Shown here: one piece after another, positions 50,603 through 61,212 of the stretch | Position numbering within the stretch: the first letter of the stretch is position 1 | Layout of the letters: every line of letters begins with the position of its first letter | NCBI RefSeq assembly: GCF_051014685.1 | Contig: NW_027478419.1 | Span: 744,001 to 808,000, forward strand | DNA from: Ptiloglossa arizonensis | Lineage: Eukaryota; Arthropoda; Insecta; Hymenoptera; Colletidae | Direction: 5' to 3' | Length of the DNA stretch: 64,000 bases | The notes under the pieces: generated by a model | Databases searched by the model: none | Told to the model about the DNA's origin: nothing | Seen by the model: only the letters and a program-made list of their open reading frames with translations | Translations under genes and position numbers: made by a program

Positions 50603-52877
50603 CCCCTAGGCCGTTCTAGTCATTCGTTTCGAGCATCAGAACTGCGAAAATTTTGAGCTTCTCAAGCGTTTCCTACTTCCAAACTGCCATATCTCGTGAA
50701 CGGATCGACCAATCCGCAAAATTTCTGTTGCATCTGAAAGTAGAAACTCGCCCGATTACATCGGTATGCGTACTTTTCCCCTAGGCCGTTCTAGTTATTC
50801 GTTTCGAGCATCAGAACTGCGAAAATTTTGAGTTTCTCAAGCGTTTCTTACATCCAAACTGCCATATCTCGCGAACGGATTGACCGATCCGCAAAATTTC
50901 TGTTGCATCTGAAAGTAGAAACTCGCCCGATTACAACGGTATGCGCACTTTTCCCCTAGGCCGTTCTAGTTACTCGTGTCGAGCATCAGAACTGCGAAAA
51001 TTTTGAGTTTCTCAAGCGTTTCTTATCTCCAAACTGCCATATCTCGCGAACGGATCGACCAATCCGCAAAATTTCTGTTGCATCTGCAAGTAGAAACTCG
51101 CCCGATTACAACGGTATGCGTACTTTTCCCCTAGGCCGTTCTAGTTATTCGTTTCGAGCATCAGAACTGCGAAAATTTTGAGTTTCTCAAGCGTTTCTTA
51201 CATCCAATCTGCCATATCTCGCGAACGGATTGACCGATCCGCAAAATTTCTGTTGCATCTGAAAGTAGAAACTCGCCCGATTACATCGGTATGCGTACTT
51301 TTCCCCTAGGCCGTTCTGGTTATTCGTTTCGAGCATCAGAACTGCGAAAATTTTGAGCTTCTCAAGCGTTTCCTACTTCCAAACTGCCATATCTCGTGAA
51401 CGGATCGACCAATCCGCAAAATTTCTGTTGCATCTGAAAGTAGAAACTCGCCCGATTACATCGGTATGCGTACTTTTCCCCTAGGCCGTTCTAGTTATTC
51501 GTTTCGAGCATCAGAACTGCGAAAATTTTGAGTTTCTCAAGCGTTTCTTACATCCAAACTGCCATATCTCGCGAACGGATTGACCGATCCGCAAAATTTC
51601 TGTTGCATCTGAAAGTAGAAACTCGCCCGATTACAACGGTATGCGCACTTTTCCCCTAGGCCGTTCTAGTTACTCGTGTCGAGCATCAGAACTGCGAAAA
51701 TTTTGAGTTTCTCAAGCGTTTCTTATCTCCAAACTGCCATATCTCGCGAACGGATCGACCAATCCGCAAAATTTCTGTTGCATCTGCAAGTAGAAACTCG
51801 CCCGATTACAACGGTATGCGTACTTTTCCCCTAGGCCGTTCTAGTTATTCGTTTCGAGCATCAGAACTGCGAAAATTTTGAGTTTCTCAAGCGTTTCTTA
51901 CATCCAATCTGCCATATCTCGCGAACGGATTGACCGATCCGCAAAATTTCTGTTGCATCTGAAAGTAGAAACTCGCCCGATTACATCGGTATGCGTACTT
52001 TTCCCCTAGGCCGTTCTAGTTATTCGTTTCGAGCATCAGAACTGCGAAAATTTTGAGTTTCTCAAGTGTTTCTTACCTCCAAACTGCCATATCTCGCGAA
52101 CGGATTGATCAATCCGCAAAATTTCTGTTGCTTCTGAAAGTAGAAACTCGCCCGATTACAACGGTATGAGCACTTTTCCCCTAGGCCGTTCTAGTCATTC
52201 GTTTCGAGAATCAGAACTGCGAAAATTTTGAGCTTCTCAAGCGTTTCCTACTTCCAAACTGCCATATCTCGTGAACGGATCGACCAATCCGCAAAATTTC
52301 TGTTGCATCTGAAAGTAGAAACTCGCCCGATTACATCGGTATGCGTACTTTTCCCCTAGGCCGTTCTAGTTATTCGTTTCGAGCATCAGAACTGCGAAAA
52401 TTTTGAGTTTCTCAAGTGTTTCTTACCTCCAAACTGCCACATCTCGCGAACGGATTGACCAATCCGCAAAATTTCTGTTGCATCTGAAAGTAGAAACTCG
52501 CCCGATTACAACGGTATGTGTAGTTTTCCCCTAGGCCGTTCCAGTTATTCGTTGCGAGCATCAGAACTGCGAAAATTTTGAGTTTCTAAAGCGTTTCTTA
52601 TCTCCAAACTGCCATATCTCGCGAACGGATTGATCAATCCGCAAAATTTCTGTTGCATCTGAAAGTTGAAACTCGCCCGATTACAACGGTATGCGCACTT
52701 TTCCCCTAGGCCGTTCTAGTTATTCGTTTCGAGCATCAGAACTGCGAAAATTTTGAGTTTCTCAAGCGTTTCTTACATCCAAACGGCCATATCTCGCGAA
52801 GGGATTGACCAATCCGCATGATTTCTGTTGCATCTGAAAGTAGAAACTCGCCCGATTACAACGGTATGCGTACTTCT
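50603..52877 (+). repeat. Thirteen-monomer tandem duplication (2,275 bp), copy 1
   Basis: First copy of a direct tandem duplication of exactly 13 monomers. Rare markers recur 2,275 bp later with no mismatch noticed: CATCCAATCT (51,201 and 53,476; 51,901 and 54,176), TTCTGGTTATTCG, GGTATGAGCAC, CGAGAATCAG, TCGTTGCGAG, AAGTTGAAACTCG and GAAGGGATTG. The left limit is set by CGCACTTTTCC here versus CGTACTTCTCC at the corresponding place. Confidence 0.92.
51274..51448 (+). repeat. Hybrid e/a monomer, copy 2
   Basis: Same e-type first half and a-type second half as 46,199-46,373, with one additional change (TTCTGGTTATTCG instead of TTCTAGTTATTCG). The extra change is shared with 53,549-53,723, showing that it arose before the 13-monomer duplication and after separation from the 46.2 kb copy. 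Confidence 0.85.
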
Positions 52878-55152
52878 CCCCTAGGCCGTTCTAGTCATTC
52901 GTTTCGAGCATCAGAACTGCGAAAATTTTGAGCTTCTCAAGCGTTTCCTACTTCCAAACTGCCATATCTCGTGAACGGATCGACCAATCCGCAAAATTTC
53001 TGTTGCATCTGAAAGTAGAAACTCGCCCGATTACATCGGTATGCGTACTTTTCCCCTAGGCCGTTCTAGTTATTCGTTTCGAGCATCAGAACTGCGAAAA
53101 TTTTGAGTTTCTCAAGCGTTTCTTACATCCAAACTGCCATATCTCGCGAACGGATTGACCGATCCGCAAAATTTCTGTTGCATCTGAAAGTAGAAACTCG
53201 CCCGATTACAACGGTATGCGCACTTTTCCCCTAGGCCGTTCTAGTTACTCGTGTCGAGCATCAGAACTGCGAAAATTTTGAGTTTCTCAAGCGTTTCTTA
53301 TCTCCAAACTGCCATATCTCGCGAACGGATCGACCAATCCGCAAAATTTCTGTTGCATCTGCAAGTAGAAACTCGCCCGATTACAACGGTATGCGTACTT
53401 TTCCCCTAGGCCGTTCTAGTTATTCGTTTCGAGCATCAGAACTGCGAAAATTTTGAGTTTCTCAAGCGTTTCTTACATCCAATCTGCCATATCTCGCGAA
53501 CGGATTGACCGATCCGCAAAATTTCTGTTGCATCTGAAAGTAGAAACTCGCCCGATTACATCGGTATGCGTACTTTTCCCCTAGGCCGTTCTGGTTATTC
53601 GTTTCGAGCATCAGAACTGCGAAAATTTTGAGCTTCTCAAGCGTTTCCTACTTCCAAACTGCCATATCTCGTGAACGGATCGACCAATCCGCAAAATTTC
53701 TGTTGCATCTGAAAGTAGAAACTCGCCCGATTACATCGGTATGCGTACTTTTCCCCTAGGCCGTTCTAGTTATTCGTTTCGAGCATCAGAACTGCGAAAA
53801 TTTTGAGTTTCTCAAGCGTTTCTTACATCCAAACTGCCATATCTCGCGAACGGATTGACCGATCCGCAAAATTTCTGTTGCATCTGAAAGTAGAAACTCG
53901 CCCGATTACAACGGTATGCGCACTTTTCCCCTAGGCCGTTCTAGTTACTCGTGTCGAGCATCAGAACTGCGAAAATTTTGAGTTTCTCAAGCGTTTCTTA
54001 TCTCCAAACTGCCATATCTCGCGAACGGATCGACCAATCCGCAAAATTTCTGTTGCATCTGCAAGTAGAAACTCGCCCGATTACAACGGTATGCGTACTT
54101 TTCCCCTAGGCCGTTCTAGTTATTCGTTTCGAGCATCAGAACTGCGAAAATTTTGAGTTTCTCAAGCGTTTCTTACATCCAATCTGCCATATCTCGCGAA
54201 CGGATTGACCGATCCGCAAAATTTCTGTTGCATCTGAAAGTAGAAACTCGCCCGATTACATCGGTATGCGTACTTTTCCCCTAGGCCGTTCTAGTTATTC
54301 GTTTCGAGCATCAGAACTGCGAAAATTTTGAGTTTCTCAAGTGTTTCTTACCTCCAAACTGCCATATCTCGCGAACGGATTGATCAATCCGCAAAATTTC
54401 TGTTGCTTCTGAAAGTAGAAACTCGCCCGATTACAACGGTATGAGCACTTTTCCCCTAGGCCGTTCTAGTCATTCGTTTCGAGAATCAGAACTGCGAAAA
54501 TTTTGAGCTTCTCAAGCGTTTCCTACTTCCAAACTGCCATATCTCGTGAACGGATCGACCAATCCGCAAAATTTCTGTTGCATCTGAAAGTAGAAACTCG
54601 CCCGATTACATCGGTATGCGTACTTTTCCCCTAGGCCGTTCTAGTTATTCGTTTCGAGCATCAGAACTGCGAAAATTTTGAGTTTCTCAAGTGTTTCTTA
54701 CCTCCAAACTGCCACATCTCGCGAACGGATTGACCAATCCGCAAAATTTCTGTTGCATCTGAAAGTAGAAACTCGCCCGATTACAACGGTATGTGTAGTT
54801 TTCCCCTAGGCCGTTCCAGTTATTCGTTGCGAGCATCAGAACTGCGAAAATTTTGAGTTTCTAAAGCGTTTCTTATCTCCAAACTGCCATATCTCGCGAA
54901 CGGATTGATCAATCCGCAAAATTTCTGTTGCATCTGAAAGTTGAAACTCGCCCGATTACAACGGTATGCGCACTTTTCCCCTAGGCCGTTCTAGTTATTC
55001 GTTTCGAGCATCAGAACTGCGAAAATTTTGAGTTTCTCAAGCGTTTCTTACATCCAAACGGCCATATCTCGCGAAGGGATTGACCAATCCGCATGATTTC
55101 TGTTGCATCTGAAAGTAGAAACTCGCCCGATTACAACGGTATGCGTACTTCT
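52878..55152 (+). repeat. Thirteen-monomer tandem duplication (2,275 bp), copy 2
   Basis: Second copy, directly abutting the first. The period continues to about 55,207, where GAGTTTC replaces GAGCTTC. Within it the sequence b-c-d-hybrid-b-c-d-e-a is preserved. The same caution applies as for the 17-monomer duplication: recent amplification or an assembly artefact would look alike. Confidence 0.92.
53549..53723 (+). repeat. Hybrid e/a monomer, copy 3
   Basis: Third copy of the hybrid, 2,275 bp after the second and sharing its private TTCTGGTTATTCG change. Confidence 0.85.
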
Positions 55153-55479
55153 CCCCTAGGCCGTTCTAGTCATTCGTTTCGAGCATCAGAACTGCGAAAA
55201 TTTTGAGTTTCTCAAGCGTTTCTTATCTCCAAACTGCCATATCTCGCGAACGGATTGACCAATCCGCAAAATTTCTGTTGCATCTGAAAGTAGTAACTCG
55301 CCCGATTACAACGGTATGCGCACTTTTCCCCTAGGCCGTTCCAGTTATTCATTTCGAGCATCAGAACTGCGAAAATTTTGCGTTTCTCAAGCGTTTCTTA
55401 CCTCCAAACTGCCATATCTCGCGAACGGATTGATCAATCCGCAAAATTTCTGTTGCTTCTGAAAGTAGAAACTCGCCCG

Positions 55480-56545
55480 ATTACAACGGTATGCGCACTT
55501 TTCCCCTAGGCCGTTCTAGTTAGTCGTGTCGAGCATCAGAACTGCGAAAATTTTGAGTTTCTCAAGCGTTTCTTATCTCCAAACTGCCGTATCTCGCGAA
55601 CGGATCGACCAATCCGCAAAATTTCTGTTGCATCTGCAAGTAGAAACTCGCCCGATTACAACGGTATGCGTACTTTTCCCCTAGGCCGTTCTAGTTATTC
55701 GTTTCGAGCATCAGAACTGCGCAAATTTTGAGTTTCTCAAGCGTTTCTTACCTCCAAACTGCCATATCTCGCGAACGGATTGACCAATCCGCAAAATTTC
55801 TGTTGCATCTGAAAGTAGAAACTCGCCCGATTACAACGGTATGTGTAGTTTTCCCCTAGGCCGTTCCAGTTATTCATTTCGAGCATCAGAACTGCGAAAA
55901 TTTTGAGTTTCTCAAGCGTTTCTTACTTCCAAACTGCCATATCTCGCGAACGGATTGATCAATCCGCAAAATTTCTGTTGCTTCTGAAAGTAGAAACTCG
56001 CCCGATTACAACGGTATGCGCACTTTTCCCCTAGGCCGTTCTCGTCATTCGTTTCGAGCATCAGAACTGCGAAAATTTTGAGCTTCTCAAGCGTTTCCTA
56101 CATCCAAACTGCCATATCTCGTGAACTGATCGACCAATCCGCAAAATTTCTGTTGCATCTGAAAGTAGAAACTCGCCCGATTACATCGGTATGCGTACTT
56201 TTCCCCTAGGCCGTTCTAGTTATTCGTTTCGAGCATCAGAACTGCGAAAATTTTGAGTTTCTCAAGTGTTTCTTACCTCCAAACTGCCACATCTCGCGAA
56301 CGGATTGACCAATCCGCAAAATTTCTGTTGCATCCGAAAGTAGAAACTCGCCCGATTACAACGGTATGTGTAGTTTTCCCCTAGGCCGTTCCAGTTATTC
56401 GTTTCAAGCATCAGAACTGCGCAAATTTTGAGTTTCTCAAGCGTTTCTTACATCCAAACTGCCATATCTCGCGAACGGATTGATCAATCCGCAAAATTTC
56501 TGTTGCTTCTGAAAGTAGAAACTCGCCCGATTACAACGGTATGCG
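55480..56545 (+). repeat. Long-range collinear block 4, downstream copy
   Basis: Matches about 23,105-24,345 with one internal monomer missing. The TAGTTAGTCGTGTCG part lies at an offset of 32,375 bp (185 monomers); the later part with CTCGTCATTCG, CTACATCC, GTGAACTGATCG and TGCATCCGAAAG lies at 32,200 bp (184 monomers). It ends where CGCAATTTTCC upstream is CGCACTTTTCC here. A CCCCAAGGCC monomer of the 25.2 kb type follows. Confidence 0.75.
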
Positions 56546-57169
56546 CACTTTTCCCCAAGGCCGTTCTAGTTACTCGTGTCGAGCATCAGAACTGCGAAAA
56601 TTTTGAGTTTCTCAAGCGTTTCTTACCTCCAAACTGCCATATCTCGCGAACGGATGGACCAATCCGCAAAATTTCTGTTGCATCTGCAAGTAGAAACTCG
56701 CCCGATTACAACGGTATGCGTACTTTTCCCCTAGGCCGTTCTAGTTATTCGTTTCGAGCATCAGAACTGCGAAAATTTTGAGTTTCTCAAGCGTTTCTTA
56801 CCTCCAAACTGCCATATCTCGCGAACGGATTGATCAATCCGCAAAATTTCTGTTGCTTCTGAAAGTAGAAACTCGCCCGATTACAACGGTATGCGCACTT
56901 TTCCCCTAGGCCGTTCCAGTTATTCGTTTGAAGCATCAGAACTGCGCAAATTTTGAGTTTCTCAAGCGTTTCTTACCTCCAAACTGCCATATCTCGCGAA
57001 CGGATTGACCAATCCGCAAAATTTCAGTTGCATCTGAAAGTAGAAACTCGCCCGATTACAACGGTATGTGTAGTTTTCCCCTAGGCCGTTCCAGTTATTC
57101 ATTTCGAGCATCAGCACTGCGAAAATTTTGAGTTTCTCAAGCGTTTCTTACATCCAAACTGCCATATCT

Positions 57170-58760
57170 CGCCAACGGATTGATCAATCCGCAAAATTTC
57201 TGTTGCTTCTGAAAGTAGAATCTCGCCCGATTACAACGGTATGCGCACTTTTCCCCTAGGCCGTTCGAGTCATTCGTTTCGAGCATCAGAACTGCGAAAA
57301 TTTTGAGCTTCTCAAGCGTTTCCTACTTCCAAAGTGCCATATCTCGTGAACGGATCGACCAATCCGCAAAATTTCTGTTGCATCTGAAAGTAGAAACTCG
57401 CCCGATTACATCGGTATGCGTACTTTTCCCCTAGGCCGTTCTAGTTATTCGTTTCGAGCATCAGAACTGCGAAAATTTTGAGTTTCTCAAGTGTTTCTTA
57501 CCTCCAAACTGCCACATCTCGCGAACGGATTGACCAATCCGCAAAATTTCTGTTGCATCTGAAAGTAGAAACTCGCCCGATTACAACGGTATGTGTAGTT
57601 TTCCCCTAGGCCGTTCCAGTTATTCGTTTCGAGCATCAGAAATGCGAAAATTTTGAGTTTCTCAAGCGTTTCTTACCTCCAAACTGCCATATCTCGCGAA
57701 CGGATTGACCAATCCGCATGATTTCTATTGCATTTGAAAGTAGAAACTCGCCCGATTACAACGGTATGCGCACTTTTCCCCTGGGCCGTTCTAGTTATTA
57801 GTTTCGAGCATCAGAACTGCGAAAATTTTGAGTTTCTAAAGCGTTTCTTATCTCCAAACTGCCATATCTCGCGAACGGATTGATCAATCCGCAAAATTTC
57901 TGTTGCATCTGAAAGTAGAAACTCGCCCGATTACAACGGTATGCGCACTTTTCCCCTAGGCCGTTCTAGTTATTCGTTTCGAGTATCAGAACTGCGAAAA
58001 TTTTGAGTTTCTCAAGCGTTTCTTACATCCAAACGGCCATATCTCGCGAAGGGATTGACCAATCCGCATGATTTCTGTTGCATCTGAAAGTAGAAACTCG
58101 CCCGATTACATCGGTATGCGCACTTTTCCCCTAGGCCGTTCTAGTTATTCGTTTCAAGCATCAGAACTGCGCAAATTTTGAGTTTCTCAAGCGTTTCTTA
58201 CATCCAAACTGCCATATCTCGCGAACGGATTGATCAATCCGCAAAATTTCTGTTGCTTCTGAAAGTAGAAACTCGCCCGATTACAACGGTATGCGCACTT
58301 TTCCCCTAGGCCGTTCTAGTCATTCGTTTCGAGCATCAGAACTGCGCAAATTTTGAGTTTCTCAAGCGTTTCTTACCTCCAAACTGCCATATCTCGCGAA
58401 CGGATTGACCAATCCGCAAAATTTCTGTTTCATCTGAAAGTAGAAACTCGCCCGATTACAACGGTATGCGCACTTTTTCCCTAGGCCGTTCTGGTTACTC
58501 GTGTCGAGCATCAGAACTGCGAAAATTTTGAGTTTCTCAAGCGTTTCTTATCTCCAAACTGCCATATCTCGCGAACGGATCGACAAATCCGCAAAATTTC
58601 TGTTGCATCTGCAAGTAGAAACTCGCCCGATTACAACGGTATGCGTACTTTTCCCCTAGGCCGTTCTAGTTATTCGTTTCGAGCATCAGAACTGCGAAAA
58701 TTTTGAGTTTCTCAAGCGTTTCTTACCTCCAAACTGCCATATCTCGCGAACGGATCGACC
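57170..58760 (+). repeat. Long-range collinear block 5, downstream copy
   Basis: Downstream partner of 29,170-30,760. Private changes include AGAATCTCGCC at about 57,221. At its right end the sequence jumps to the CAATCTGCAAAA/GTAGAAGCTCG monomer, which lies two monomers further on in the upstream copy (offset drops from 160 to 158 monomers). Confidence 0.83.
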
Positions 58761-58899
58761 AATCTGCAAAATTTCTGTTGCATCTGAAAGTAGAAGCTCG
58801 CCCGATTACAACGGTATGCGTACTTTTCTCCTAGGCCGTTCTAGTTATTCGTTTCGAGCATCAGAACTGCGAAAATTTTGAGCTTCTCAAGCGTTTCTT

Positions 58900-61212
58900 A
58901 CATCCAAACTGCCATATCTCGCGAACGGATTGACCAATCCGCAAAATTTCTGTTGCATCTGAAAGTAGAAACTCGCCCGATTACAACGGTATGCGCACTT
59001 TTCCCCTAGGCCGTTCTAGTTACTCGTGTCGAGCATCAGAACTGCGAAAATTTTGAGTTTCTCAAGCGTTTCTTATCTCCAAACTGCCATATCTCGCGAA
59101 CGGATCGACCAAACCGCAAAATTTCTGTTGCATCTGCAAGTAGAAACTCGCCCGATTACAACGGTATGCGTACTTTTCCCCTAGGCCGTTCTAGTTATTC
59201 GTTTCGAGCATCAGAACTGCGAAAATTTTGAGTTTCTCAAGCGTTTCTTACCTCCAAACTGCCATATCTCGCGAACGGATCGACCAATCCGCAAAATTTC
59301 TGTTGCATCTGAAAGTAGAAACTCGCCCGATTACAACGGTATGCGCACTTTTCCCCTAGGCCGTTCTAGTTATTCGTTTCAAGCATCAGAACTGCGCAAA
59401 TTTTGAGTTCTCAAGCGTTTCTTACATCCAAACTGCCATATCTCGCGAACGGATTGACCAATCCGCAAAATTTCTGTTGCATCTGAAAGTAGAAACTCGC
59501 CCGATTACAACGGTATGTGTAGTTTTCCCCTAGGCCGTTCCAGTTATTCATTTCGAGCATCAGAACTGCGAAAATTTGAGTTTCTCAAGCGTTTCTTACC
59601 TCCAAACTGCCATATCTCGCGAACGGATTGATCAATCCGCAAAATTTCTGTTGCTTCTGAAAGTAGAAACTCGCCCGATTACAACGGTATGCGCACTTTT
59701 CCCCTAGGCCGTTCTAGTCATTCGTTTCGAGCATCAGAACTGCGAAAATTTGAGCTTCTCAAGCGTTTCCTACTTCCAAACTGCCATATCTCGTGAACGG
59801 ATCGACCAATCCGCAAAATTTCTGTTGCATCTGAAAGTAGAAACTCGCCCGATTACATCAGTATGCGTACTTTTCCCCTAGGCCGTTCTAGTTATTCGTT
59901 TCGAGCATCAGAACTGCGAAAATTTTGAGTTTCTCAAGCGTTACTTACATCCAAACTGCCACATCTCGCGAACGGATTGACCAATCCGCAAAATTTCTGT
60001 TGCATCTGAAAGTAGAAACTCGCCCGATTAAAACGGTATGTGTAGTTTTCCCCTAGGCCGTTCCGGTTATTCGTTTCGAGCATCAGAACTGCGAAAATTT
60101 TGAGTTTCTCGAGCGTTTCTTACCTCCAAACTGCCATATCTCGCGAACGGATTGACCAATCCGCATGATTTCTATTGCATTTGAAAGTAAAAACTCGCCC
60201 GATTACAACGGTATGCGCACTTTTCCCCTGGGCCGTTCTAGTTATTCGTTTCGAGCATCAGAACTGCGAAAATTTTGAGTTTCTCAAGTGTTTCTTACCT
60301 CCAAACTGCCACATCTCGCGAACGGATTGACCAATCCGCAAAATTTCTGTTGCATCCGAAAGTAGAAACTCGCCCGATTACAACGGTATGTGTAGTTTTC
60401 CCCTAGGCCGTTCCAGTTATTCGTTTCAAGCATCAGAACTGCGCAAATTTTGAGTTTCTCTAGCGTTTCTTACCTCCAAACAGCCATATCTCGCGAACGG
60501 ATTGACCAATCCGCAAAATTTTTGTTGCATCTGAAAGTAGAAACTCGCCCGATTACAACGGTATGCGCACTTTTCCCCTAGGCCGTTCTCGTCATTCGTT
60601 TCGAGCATCAGAACTGCGAAAATTTTGAGCTTCTCAAGCGTTTCCTACTTCCAAACTGCCATATCTCGTGAACTGATCGACCAATCCGCAAAATTTCTGT
60701 TGCATCTGAAAGTAGAAACTCGCCCGATTACAACGGTATGCGCAATTTTCCCCTAGGCCGTTCTAGTTATCCGTTTCGAGCATGAGAACTGCGAAAATTT
60801 TGAGTTTCTCAAGCGTTTCTTACATCCAAACGGCCATATCTCGCGAACGGATCGAACAATCCTCAAAATTTCTGTTGCATCTGAAAGTAGAAACTCGCCC
60901 GATTACAACGGTATGCGCACTTTTCCCCTAGGCCGTTCTAGTTATTCGTTTCAAGCATCAGAACTGCGCAAATTTTGAGTTTCTCAAGCGTTTCTTACAT
61001 CCAAACTGCCATATCTCGCGAACGGATTGATCAATCCGCAAAATTTCTGTTGCTTCTGAAAGTAGAAACTCGCCCGATTACAACGGTATGCGCACTTTTC
61101 CCCTAGGCCGTTCTAGTCATTCGTTTCGAGCATCAGAACTGCGCAAATTTTGAGTTTCTCAAGCGTTTCTTACCTCCAAACTGCCATATCTCGCGAACGG
61201 ATTGACCAATCC
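58900..61212 (+). repeat. Long-range collinear block 6, downstream copy
   Basis: Downstream partner of 31,950-34,265, carrying the same marker series from CGACCAAACCGC to CAATCCTCAAAA and beyond. It contains the three 1-bp T deletions. Its portion from about 59.3 to 61.02 kb recurs again at 61.93-63.65 kb, 2,625 bp (15 monomers) downstream. Confidence 0.85.
59406..59752. other. Cluster of three 1-bp T deletions
   Basis: Three deletions fall within 346 bp: GAGTTCTC for GAGTTTCTC at about 59,408; AAAATTTGAG for AAAATTTTGAG at about 59,575; and AAAATTTGAGC for AAAATTTTGAGC at about 59,750. Each shortens a T run by one and moves the register by one base. The homologous copies at 32.4-32.8 kb and 62.0-62.4 kb have full-length T runs. 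No other single-base indel was found in the window. Confidence 0.88.

Larger units (their letters stand above)
11713..59408 (+). repeat. Central segment: second register, 47.7 kb without an indel
   Basis: About 272 consecutive monomers all start at 11,724+175m. I checked this at many points across the segment (for example 11,724; 16,799; 46,199; 51,274). No gene or other element interrupts it. Internal structure is given in the separate duplication entries. Stretches not listed separately hold only the same satellite in further mosaic arrangements. Confidence 0.88.
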
